Source: Myxococcus fulvus (GTDB lineage: Bacteria > Myxococcota > Myxococcia > Myxococcales > Myxococcaceae). Taken from it: a stretch of 64,000 bases of DNA. The notes below the pieces were generated by a model. The model was not told the DNA's origin. It did not search any database and worked only from the letters and a program-made list of their open reading frames with translations. The stretch spans positions 744,001 to 808,000 of the forward strand of contig NZ_FOIB01000003.1 of assembly GCF_900111765.1 (NCBI RefSeq), given 5' to 3'. Position 1 is the first letter of the stretch; each line of letters opens with the position of its first letter. The translations under genes and the position numbers were made by a program. This document shows positions 34,595-44,586 of this stretch, in pieces.

Positions 34595-34724
34595 GGATGT
34601 TCCGGGCCTGCGGCGCGGGCGTGAATGTTCTGGGGTCACGCCTGAGCTCCGGAAGAATGTTCTTGGGGCTGCTTCGAACATTCCTGGGGGCCGCGGAACA
34701 TTCTCCGCGGTCCAGGAATGTTCC
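34595..34724. repeat. Cluster of GAATGTTC/GAACATTC octamers in a convergent gap
   Basis: Five exact copies of an 8-mer, as GAATGTTC at 34623-34630, 34655-34662 and 34716-34723 and as its complement GAACATTC at 34676-34683 and 34696-34703, plus GGATGTTC at 34595-34602. Spacings are about 28, 32, 21, 20 and 20 bp. Opposite copies can form hairpins, e.g. GGAACATTC (from 34695) with GAATGTTCC (to 34724). The cluster lies between the 3' ends of two convergent genes. Confidence 0.75.
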
Positions 34725-34734
34725 AGGGGCCGGC

Positions 34735-35295
34735 TTATCGGCGCTTCTTCTTCTTCGAGGGCGCTGGGGCTGGGGCCGGCTTCTCCTTTTCGCCGGCGAT
34801 CTGGAACGTGGTCCGGAGCTCATCGACCTCGCGGCCCAGGGTGTCCGTGAATGCCGTGCCGGTCTGGGCATCGACGACCAGCGTGTAGGAGAAGCCGGTC
34901 TTCAGCGGCTGGGGCAGGACGATGCGGTAGACGAGCTTGTCGTCGGATTCCTCGGCGACGTCATCGGAGACCATGGCGCGTTCGGCCTCGTCGAACAGGC
35001 GGACCCGGTAGTTGCGCAGGCCGCGCGAGGCCGTGAGCTCCAGGCTGGAGGTGGGCTGGATGAGCGGCTTGTCGCCGGGCTCCAGGGAGATCTCCGCGAG
35101 GTCGGCCGTGCCGGCATCGGCCAGGGGTTGGTAGCGGAGCGCGAACGTGGTCGGAGGCGGGGTCTTGGGGGCCTCGGGCACGTCGGCGACGCCCGCATCA
35201 GGGGCTCCGGGGGTCGTCTTGTCCGGGCAGCCCGTGAGGGCGAGCAGGCCGCAGCAGAACGCGGAGGCCAGCGCGGTTCGTCGATGCAAACGCAT
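34735..35295 (-). CDS. Lipoprotein, unknown function
   Basis: The 186-residue protein begins with a signal peptide and lipobox LTGC (Cys23), followed by a Pro/Ala/Thr-rich linker and a beta-rich domain with TFALRYQPLADAGTADLAEI and SYTLVVDAQTGTAF. The C-terminus is a PAPAPAP segment ending in KKKKRR. The longer frame has 25 extra codons, but the ATG at 35295 begins exactly at the signal sequence. The Ig-like/DUF-type surface could mean a carbohydrate- or protein-binding role, but no motif supports it. The gene converges with the DUF3014 gene across the octamer-repeat gap. Confidence 0.65.
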   Translation of the reverse strand: MRLHRRTALASAFCCGLLALTGCPDKTTPGAPDAGVADVPEAPKTPPPTTFALRYQPLADAGTADLAEISLEPGDKPLIQPTSSLELTASRGLRNYRVRLFDEAERAMVSDDVAEESDDKLVYRIVLPQPLKTGFSYTLVVDAQTGTAFTDTLGREVDELRTTFQIAGEKEKPAPAPAPSKKKKRR

Positions 35296-35663
35296 GGCGG
35301 GCACGGTACGCGTCCAGCGTGGCCACGAGAAGCGAGGAGTCGCGACCAGCGTCCAGCCGGGCAGGCGCACGGTCCCGAATGCGGTTCGTCGAAATCGACC
35401 AGGACCAACTCAGGGCCAGGGCCAGGGGCTGGAGGGGGCTGCTGGGGAGCCCAGGAAGGCCCATGGAAAGCCCGCCGCCCACCCTGGTCTCCCTCTGTCG
35501 GAACGTCCGATAACATGCGTTATGTAAACTAAGCCTATGGAGAACCTGGGGTCGATTTCGTCGGGTTCTTCCCCGCTGCCCCTGGGCTTTCCGGGCGTCG
35601 TTCCGGCCGTTCCATCAAGATGCGGGCCTTCGCCCACCCACCGACTTCACCCCGAACGGCCCC
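35296..35663. other. Divergent intergenic region with operator-like palindrome
   Basis: The 368 bp between the lipoprotein start and the permease start contain no supportable gene. The most AT-rich part, 35507-35535, holds the palindrome below. I could not place a convincing -35/-10 pair. Confidence 0.5.
35510..35523. promoter_or_regulatory. ATAAC-N4-GTTAT inverted repeat
   Basis: ATAACATGCGTTAT has perfect 5-bp arms. It lies about 140 bp upstream of the permease ATG within an AT-rich patch, followed by TATGTAAACT, and could be an operator for a TetR/PadR-type repressor. Confidence 0.4.
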
Positions 35664-38051
35664 ATGAGAGTCCTCGACAGCCTGCTCGCGGATGCACGCT
35701 TCGCGTTCCGCACGTTCCGTCGCTCACCCGGCTTCGCCGCCGCGGCCATCCTCTGCCTCGCCCTGGGCATTGGCGCGAACGCCGTCATCTTCAGCGTCGT
35801 CCACGGCGTCCTCCTCCGCCCGCTGCCGTACGCCGAACCCGAGCGAATCGTCTCGCTCCTCGAGTTCCGCGCCCAAGGCAGCGGCGGCCCGGTGTCCTGG
35901 CTCACATTCTGGGACTGGCGCGACCAGGCCAAGGCCTTCGAGCACATCACGGCCTTCACCGTCGGCGGCTCCATCCTCCGCTCGGATGACGACTCCGAGC
36001 GCCTCGAAGCCACCCGTGGCACCGCTGGCTACTTCGCCGTCCACGGCATGCCCCCGTTGCTCGGCCGCACCTTCGTTCCCGGCGACGACCAGCCCGGCCA
36101 TGAGCCCGTCGCCGTCCTCAACGAGGCCCTGTGGCGTCGCCGGTTCGGCGCCAATCCCGCCGTCCTCGGCCGCACGGTGCTCCTCGATGACATTCCCCAC
36201 ACCGTGATTGGCGTCGTCCCCGAGTCCTTCGACCCGAAGATGGATGTCTGGCTCCCGTTGGTCGCTCCCGCCGACGCCCGTGGCCGGTTCTCCACGCTGC
36301 TCTCGGTGCGCGCCCGGCTGGCCCCGGGCTTCAGCGTCGAGTCCGCCCACCAGGAGCTCGCGGCCGTCACCGCCGCCATCGCCGCCGCGAGCCCGGATGC
36401 GCTCAAGGAGCGCACCTCCCGCGTCGAATCGCTCGCCGAGGCCCGGACGCGCCTCTGGAGCGGCCCCTTGAAGCTCCTGCTCGGCGCCGTGGCCCTGGTC
36501 CTCCTCATCGCCTGCGCCAACGTCGCGAACATCCTGCTCGCGCGAGCCGGCGCCCGGCACCAGGAGCTCGCCGTTCGCGTGGCCCTGGGGGCCAGTCGTG
36601 GCCGCGTCATCCAGCAACTCCTCGTCGAGAGCCTCCTGCTCGCGCTCATGGGCGGCGCGCTCGGCGGATTGCTCGCGCGCTGGGGCCTGGACGGCCTGCT
36701 CGCCGTGGCCCCCGAGTCGATGCCTCACCGGGCCGCCATCGCCCTCGACGGGACCTCGTTCCTGTTCCTCGCCGCCATCTCCCTCACCAGCGGCCTGGTC
36801 TTCGGGCTGCTTCCCGCGCTCCAGCTGTCCCAGCTCGACCTCCGAGGCGCCGTGCCTTCATCGGGCCGTCGGCTCCGCTCCACGCTGGTCGTCCTGGAAC
36901 TGGCCCTCTGCCTGGTCCTGCTCGTCGGCGCGGGCCTGCTGGGCCGAGGCTTCCTCCAGCTCCTGGGGACCTCGCCCGGACTGGCCTCCGAGCAGCTCCT
37001 CACGCTGCACATCGCCATCCCCGACAGTCGGTTCTTCAACGAACAAGGCCTCGACGACCACGTCCCGCAGACACTCCTGGAGCCCATCCTCGAGGAGGTC
37101 CGAGCCCTCCCGGGCGTGAGCGCCGCGGCGATGACCTCGCTCCTGCCCATCCAGCGCGCCTGGAACAACGCCCGCTACGTCATCGAGGGCGAGCCCCCGC
37201 CGGAACCCGGCACCGAGCCCCGCGCCGAGCGACGCTCCACCAGCCCCGGGTTCTTCGCCACCGTCGGAATCCCGCTCCGTCAGGGCCGAGACTTCACCGC
37301 CTCCGACGCCGCCCCCGGCCAGCCCGCCACCGTCATCATCAACGAGACGCTCGCGCGCCGGCACTTCCCGGACGGCCAGGCCCTGGGGCGCCAGCTCCGC
37401 CTGGGCACCGGTCCCCACACCATCATCGGCGTGGTCGGCGACGTGCGGCAGGCCGGGCTCGACAAGACGCCGCTCGCGGAGCTCCATGTCCCGTACGGTC
37501 GGCCCTGGGGCGATGACAGCCTGGTCCTCGTCGCCCGGACGTCGGTGCCCCCGGAGACCCTCCTGCCTTCGGTCCGCGAGGCCGTGCGCCGCGTCGACTC
37601 GGGCCTGCCCGTCTTCCGCGCCCTCACCATGGACCAGGTCATCACCGAATCGCTCGGCTTCCGCCGGCTCGTTCTCGGCCTGCTCGGGGGCTTCGCGGCG
37701 CTGGCCCTGGTGCTCTCCACCTACGGGCTCTACGGCGTCATCTCGCTGCTCGTCTCCCAGCGCACCCGCGAGCTGGGCATCCGCATGGCCCTGGGAGCCC
37801 GGCCGAGCGACGTCCTGAGACTGGTCCTGGGCCAGGGCGCGAGGCTCGCGGGCGTGGGCATCGCCCTGGGGCTCGCGGGCGCCCTGGCGCTGACCCGCAT
37901 GCTCGAAAGCCAGCTCTACGGCGTCACGGCGACGGACCCGCTGACCTTCATCGCCGTGGCCACCCTCTTCGCGCTCGTCGCCCTGCTGGCCTGCTGGCTC
38001 CCCGCCCGACGGGCCACCCGCGTGGACCCGCTCGTCGCCATGCGGACCTGA
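35664..38051 (+). CDS. ADOP/MacB-type ABC transporter permease
   Basis: The 795-residue protein has the FtsX/MacB-permease layout in two halves. The N-terminal TM segment is AAAILCLALGIGANAVIFSV after RRSPGF, with VLLRPLPYAEPERIV just behind. A large MacB periplasmic core domain follows, then the FtsX three-helix bundle around ANVANILLARAGARHQELAVR. The second half repeats the same pattern with RTRELGIRMALGARPSDVLRL and ends SRRATRVDPLVAMRT. This is the long single-chain ADOP type common in Acidobacteria and myxobacteria. No ATPase gene is adjacent, so the partner is elsewhere. Substrate unknown; peptides, antibiotics or lipoproteins are typical of the family. Confidence 0.87.
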   Translation: MRVLDSLLADARFAFRTFRRSPGFAAAAILCLALGIGANAVIFSVVHGVLLRPLPYAEPERIVSLLEFRAQGSGGPVSWLTFWDWRDQAKAFEHITAFTVGGSILRSDDDSERLEATRGTAGYFAVHGMPPLLGRTFVPGDDQPGHEPVAVLNEALWRRRFGANPAVLGRTVLLDDIPHTVIGVVPESFDPKMDVWLPLVAPADARGRFSTLLSVRARLAPGFSVESAHQELAAVTAAIAAASPDALKERTSRVESLAEARTRLWSGPLKLLLGAVALVLLIACANVANILLARAGARHQELAVRVALGASRGRVIQQLLVESLLLALMGGALGGLLARWGLDGLLAVAPESMPHRAAIALDGTSFLFLAAISLTSGLVFGLLPALQLSQLDLRGAVPSSGRRLRSTLVVLELALCLVLLVGAGLLGRGFLQLLGTSPGLASEQLLTLHIAIPDSRFFNEQGLDDHVPQTLLEPILEEVRALPGVSAAAMTSLLPIQRAWNNARYVIEGEPPPEPGTEPRAERRSTSPGFFATVGIPLRQGRDFTASDAAPGQPATVIINETLARRHFPDGQALGRQLRLGTGPHTIIGVVGDVRQAGLDKTPLAELHVPYGRPWGDDSLVLVARTSVPPETLLPSVREAVRRVDSGLPVFRALTMDQVITESLGFRRLVLGLLGGFAALALVLSTYGLYGVISLLVSQRTRELGIRMALGARPSDVLRLVLGQGARLAGVGIALGLAGALALTRMLESQLYGVTATDPLTFIAVATLFALVALLACWLPARRATRVDPLVAMRT

Positions 38052-38223
38052 GTCCCTCCCAACCCGAGCCCGCCCTCGACGCACCGCGACGGACGGTCCC
38101 GGAAGCGACACCTCACGGCTGATCCCAGGAACGGGCGCGAACACCCGGGAAATCACAGCCCATGCCCCCACGTAGGGCCCCAGCGAGAGGAATCCCCCGG
38201 CCGCTCGGATGTTCCGGGTGGTT

Positions 38224-38245
38224 GGGAATTCTTCCCGGCTTTTTT
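38224..38245 (+). terminator. Short hairpin with T6, possible terminator of the permease gene
   Basis: GGGAA-TTC-TTCCC is followed by GGC and six Ts (38240-38245), about 170 bp past the permease stop. The 5-bp stem is short. Confidence 0.35.
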
Positions 38246-38312
38246 CCCGGTTGACCCACGCAATGGGTTACCGCAGAACCGCGACACCCCCGGCCCTGGA
38301 AAGGACCTGTCC

Positions 38313-40439
38313 ATGAAACGGTTGTTCCTGATTGCCACCCTCGTCGGCGCCGCTCCGGCCCTGGCCGACGAAGGCATGTGGACGTACAACAACTTCCCGT
38401 CCGCGAAGGTGAAGGAGAAGTACGGCTTCGAGCCCACGCAGCAGTGGCTCGACAAGGCCCGTCTGTCGTCCGCGCGGCTCGCGGGCGGCTGCTCGGCCAG
38501 CTTCGTGTCCCCCAACGGCCTGGTGATGACCAATCACCACTGTGCCCGCGGCTGTATCGAGCAGCTCTCCGGCGCGAAGAAGGACTACATCGCCAACGGC
38601 TTCTACGCGAAGACCGAAGCCGAGGAGACGCAGTGTCCGGCGATGGAGATCAACCAGCTCGAGCAGATCACCGACATCACCGAGACGCTGAACAAGGCGA
38701 CCCAGGGCCTGTCCGGCAAGCAGTACGCCGACACCCTGAAGGCGAAGATGTCCGAGCTGGAGCAGGCGTGCTCCGCGGGCGACGCCAAGGTGCGCTGTGA
38801 CGCCGTCACCCTGTACCAGGGCGGCAAGTACAACCTGTACAAGTACCGCCGCTTCCAGGACGTGCGCCTGGTCATGGCGCCCGAGCACGCCATCGCCTTC
38901 TTCGGCGGCGACCCGGACAACTTCGAGTTCCCCCGCTGGGACCTGGACGTGACGTTCCTGCGCGTCTACCAGGACGGCAAGCCGGCCAAGACGGAGAACT
39001 ACTTCAAGTGGTCCGAGAAGAGCGCCAAGGAGGGTGACATCACCTTCGTGTCCGGCCACCCCGGCCGCACCTCGCGCGGGCTGACCATCGCGGAGCTGGA
39101 GTACCAGCGCGACGTGGCCATGCCGAAGATGCTGTTCATGATGTCCGAGCTGCGCGGCATGGTGTCCGAGTTCCAGAAGCGCGGCCCCGAGCAGAAGCGC
39201 ATCTCCAACAACCTGCTGTTCGGCGTGGAGAACGGCCTGAAGGCGACCAAGGGCCGCCTGGAGGCGCTGCAGGACAAGAAGTTCTTCGGCCAGAAGGTCG
39301 CCGCCGAGCAGGACCTGCGCAAGAAGGTCGAAGCCAACCCGGAGATGAAGAAGAAGTACGGCGCCGCGTGGGATGAGATCGCCAAGGCCCAGGCGCAGAT
39401 GGTCAACATCCGCAAGGACCTGTCCTTCGTCGAGCAGGGCGCGGGCCTCTCCTCCAGCCTGTACAGCATCGCCAAGACGCTGGTGCGCGCCTCCGAGGAG
39501 CTCCCCAAGGAGAACGGCCAGCGCCTGCGTGAGTTCAACCAGGCGAACCTGCCCGCGCTCCAGGCGCAGCTCCTGAGCCCCGCTCCCATCTACCCGGAGC
39601 TGGAGATCCTCCGCCTGAGCTTCGGTCTGACGAAGATGCGCGAGGAGCTGGGCTCCAACCACCCGTTCGTCAAGAAGGTCCTGGGCAACGAGTCCCCCGA
39701 CAAGCTGGCGGCGCGCCTGGTGAAGGGCTCCAAGCTGTGCGTCCTCAAGGACGTCAAGGGCTCCAAGGTGTGTGACGTGTCCGCCCGCAAGAGCCTGTTC
39801 GACGGCGGCAAGGCGGCCATCGCGGCCTCCAAGGACCCGATGATCCAGCTGGCGCTGGCGCTCGACGCGGATGGCCGCGCGGTCCGCAAGAACTACGAGG
39901 AGAACGTCGACGCGGTCATCAAGAAGAACGCGGAGCTGGTGGCCAAGGCGAAGTTCGAGGTCTACGGCACCAACCAGTACCCGGACGCGACCTTCACGCT
40001 GCGCCTGTCGTACGGCTCGGTGAAGGGCTACCAGGAGGACGGCAAGAAGGTGGAGCCGATCACGCAGATGGCGGGCACCTTCGAGCACGCCACGGGCGAG
40101 GAGCCCTTCGCGCTGCCGCCGTCCTGGCTGAAGAACCAGAAGAGCCTCGATGGCGCCACGGCGATGAACTTCGTCACCACCAACGACATCATCGGCGGCA
40201 ACTCCGGCTCCCCCGTCATCAACAAGGACGCGGAGATCATCGGCCTGGTGTTCGACGGCAACATCCAGTCGCTGGGCGGTGAGTACGGCTTCGACGAGAC
40301 CGTCAACCGCACGGTGGCCGTGCACAGCGACGCCATCATCGAGTCGCTGAAGAAGATCTACGGCGCCACCCGCGTCCTCGAGGAGCTGCGCCCGGGCAGC
40401 ACCCAGGTGCCCACCGTCCCCACCAAGCCGGCGGGGTGA
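38313..40439 (+). CDS. S46 family dipeptidyl-peptidase (DPP7/DPP11 type)
   Basis: The 708-residue exported peptidase (signal MKRLFLIATLVGAAPALA) has the length of the S46 family (about 712). The serine-protease triad is visible: His in LVMTNHHCARGC, Asp in NFEFPRWDLDVTF and Ser in GGNSGSPVINKDA. S46 enzymes are chymotrypsin-fold exopeptidases that release dipeptides from oligopeptides. The substrate-pocket residue in FDGN is Gly, the DPP7 type; DPP11 has Arg at this position. A DPP7-like preference for hydrophobic P1 residues is thus predicted. The ATG follows GGAAAGGA. It is a single gene with a strong terminator. It fits the predatory, protein-degrading lifestyle of myxobacteria. Confidence 0.9.
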   Translation: MKRLFLIATLVGAAPALADEGMWTYNNFPSAKVKEKYGFEPTQQWLDKARLSSARLAGGCSASFVSPNGLVMTNHHCARGCIEQLSGAKKDYIANGFYAKTEAEETQCPAMEINQLEQITDITETLNKATQGLSGKQYADTLKAKMSELEQACSAGDAKVRCDAVTLYQGGKYNLYKYRRFQDVRLVMAPEHAIAFFGGDPDNFEFPRWDLDVTFLRVYQDGKPAKTENYFKWSEKSAKEGDITFVSGHPGRTSRGLTIAELEYQRDVAMPKMLFMMSELRGMVSEFQKRGPEQKRISNNLLFGVENGLKATKGRLEALQDKKFFGQKVAAEQDLRKKVEANPEMKKKYGAAWDEIAKAQAQMVNIRKDLSFVEQGAGLSSSLYSIAKTLVRASEELPKENGQRLREFNQANLPALQAQLLSPAPIYPELEILRLSFGLTKMREELGSNHPFVKKVLGNESPDKLAARLVKGSKLCVLKDVKGSKVCDVSARKSLFDGGKAAIAASKDPMIQLALALDADGRAVRKNYEENVDAVIKKNAELVAKAKFEVYGTNQYPDATFTLRLSYGSVKGYQEDGKKVEPITQMAGTFEHATGEEPFALPPSWLKNQKSLDGATAMNFVTTNDIIGGNSGSPVINKDAEIIGLVFDGNIQSLGGEYGFDETVNRTVAVHSDAIIESLKKIYGATRVLEELRPGSTQVPTVPTKPAG

Positions 40440-40489
40440 TGCACCCTCCAGCGGACCGGGTCTCTCCCAGGCCCGGTCCCTGAAGCACG

Positions 40490-40531
40490 AAGAGGCTGCC
40501 TGGGCATCCACGCCAGGCAGCCTCTTTCGTT
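40490..40531. terminator. Strong intrinsic terminator, bidirectional
   Basis: AGAGGCTGCCTGG (40491-40503) and CCAGGCAGCCTCT (40513-40525) form a perfect 13-bp stem with loop GCATCCACG, followed by TTCGTTT. The complementary strand has an A-rich flank, so it may also end guaA transcription arriving from the right. Confidence 0.85.
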
Positions 40532-40587
40532 TGCTCAGCAGGCGGTCGCCGCGGGGCCCGCGAGTCGCGCGCCCCGCCCTGCCCTGC

Positions 40588-42141
<1,554 letters not shown>

Positions 42142-42165
42142 CGGAGTTTCTCCAAGGGGGCGTCG

Positions 42166-42195
42166 TTGACGGCTGGGGGCCCTTATCGCTACAAA
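42166..42195 (+). promoter_or_regulatory. Promoter for the plus-strand lipoprotein gene
   Basis: TTGACG (42166-42171) and TACAAA (42190-42195) are 18 bp apart, about 47 bp upstream of the ATG at 42242. It overlaps the candidate guaA promoter on the opposite strand. Confidence 0.5.
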
Positions 42196-42209
42196 CTTCC
42201 GGAAAGCAA
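42182..42209 (-). promoter_or_regulatory. Candidate guaA promoter
   Basis: On the minus strand TTGCTT (42209-42204) and GATAAG (42187-42182) are 16 bp apart, 41 bp upstream of the guaA GTG. The -10 is a good match, the -35 weak. Confidence 0.4.
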
Positions 42210-42241
42210 CGCCCAAGTCCCCTCAAGTGTTCGAGGTCCGG

Positions 42242-42859
42242 ATGCTCCGCCGCCTGTCCGCTTCCACTGCTGCGACCCTCTTGTTCCTCTCCGCCACTGG
42301 ATGCGTGAAGGAAATCTCCTCTGACGAGCGGCTCGACCGCGAGACCCAGAACATGGCGGTGAAGGACACGCCAGGGGTCGCCGAGCTCCAGAAGCTCACC
42401 TGTGACGACACCAACGACGCGCTGGTCAAGGCCCGCAACGTCAACCGGCCCGAGACGGACCGGCTGGTGGACTACATCGACCTGTACGCCTCGCTGCGCA
42501 AGCGCACCGCCACCTTCGAGGAGGCGATGAACCGCAACCCGGACCTGAGCTACCGCGAGGGCAGCCAGCAGTTCGTCAACGCCAAGGACAACTGCATCCA
42601 GCAGACGGCCGACATCCGCGTCGAGTTCGAGACCTACGTGCGGGAGCTGGTCGAGGTGCCCACCGTGCAGGAGATCAAGGGCGGCAACGCCGTCACCATC
42701 GCCCGCCTGGACTTCGGCACCCTGCGCCAGGCCATCGAGGCGCTGGAGCCGGATGACAAGGACTCGCTCCTGGGCCGGGTGGCCAACGCGGAGAAGAAGA
42801 TCTCCGCCGCGTCGCCCGCCGAGGAGCCCAGCGGCGGTGGCCGCAAGGGCCGCAAGTAG
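42242..42859 (+). CDS. Lipoprotein, unknown function
   Basis: The 205-residue protein has a lipoprotein signal (ASTAATLLFLSATGC, Cys21). The mature part is charged and helical (RETQNMAVKDT; DYIDLYASLRKRTATFEEAM) with a Gly/Arg/Lys tail GGGRKGRK. The conserved pair CDDTN and NCIQQ could form a disulphide. GAGG six bases before the ATG supports the start; five codons upstream are excluded. It is transcribed opposite to guaA and guaB and is the reason the gua genes are not an operon here. No family is recognised. Confidence 0.7.
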   Translation: MLRRLSASTAATLLFLSATGCVKEISSDERLDRETQNMAVKDTPGVAELQKLTCDDTNDALVKARNVNRPETDRLVDYIDLYASLRKRTATFEEAMNRNPDLSYREGSQQFVNAKDNCIQQTADIRVEFETYVRELVEVPTVQEIKGGNAVTIARLDFGTLRQAIEALEPDDKDSLLGRVANAEKKISAASPAEEPSGGGRKGRK

Positions 42860-42872
42860 CGAAGCCGTCCCA

Positions 42873-42895
42873 AGCCAGCCCCTGACGGGCTGGCT
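42873..42895 (+). terminator. Hairpin after the lipoprotein gene
   Basis: AGCCAGCCC and GGGCTGGCT form a perfect 9-bp stem with loop CTGAC, 13 bp past the stop. It lacks a T run, and may act with the hairpin that follows. Confidence 0.45.
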
Positions 42896-42901
42896 CCCCT
42901 C

Positions 42902-42939
42902 GAGGGTCCGTGCCTGCTGGCGCGGGCCCTCTTTTCGTT
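42902..42939 (+). terminator. Intrinsic terminator between lipoprotein gene and guaB
   Basis: GAGGGTCCG (42902-42910) and CGGGCCCTC (42923-42931) pair over 9 bp with one wobble, followed by TTTTCGTTT. It ends the plus-strand lipoprotein gene and lies in the convergent gap before guaB. Confidence 0.75.
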
Positions 42940-42953
42940 TCCGCTACGGAGGA

Positions 42954-44525
<1,572 letters not shown>

Positions 44526-44586
44526 TCACTCGCACTTCAAGCGATAATCCGACCGGACTATTCACTCACGTCTCAGGAACCGGGCT

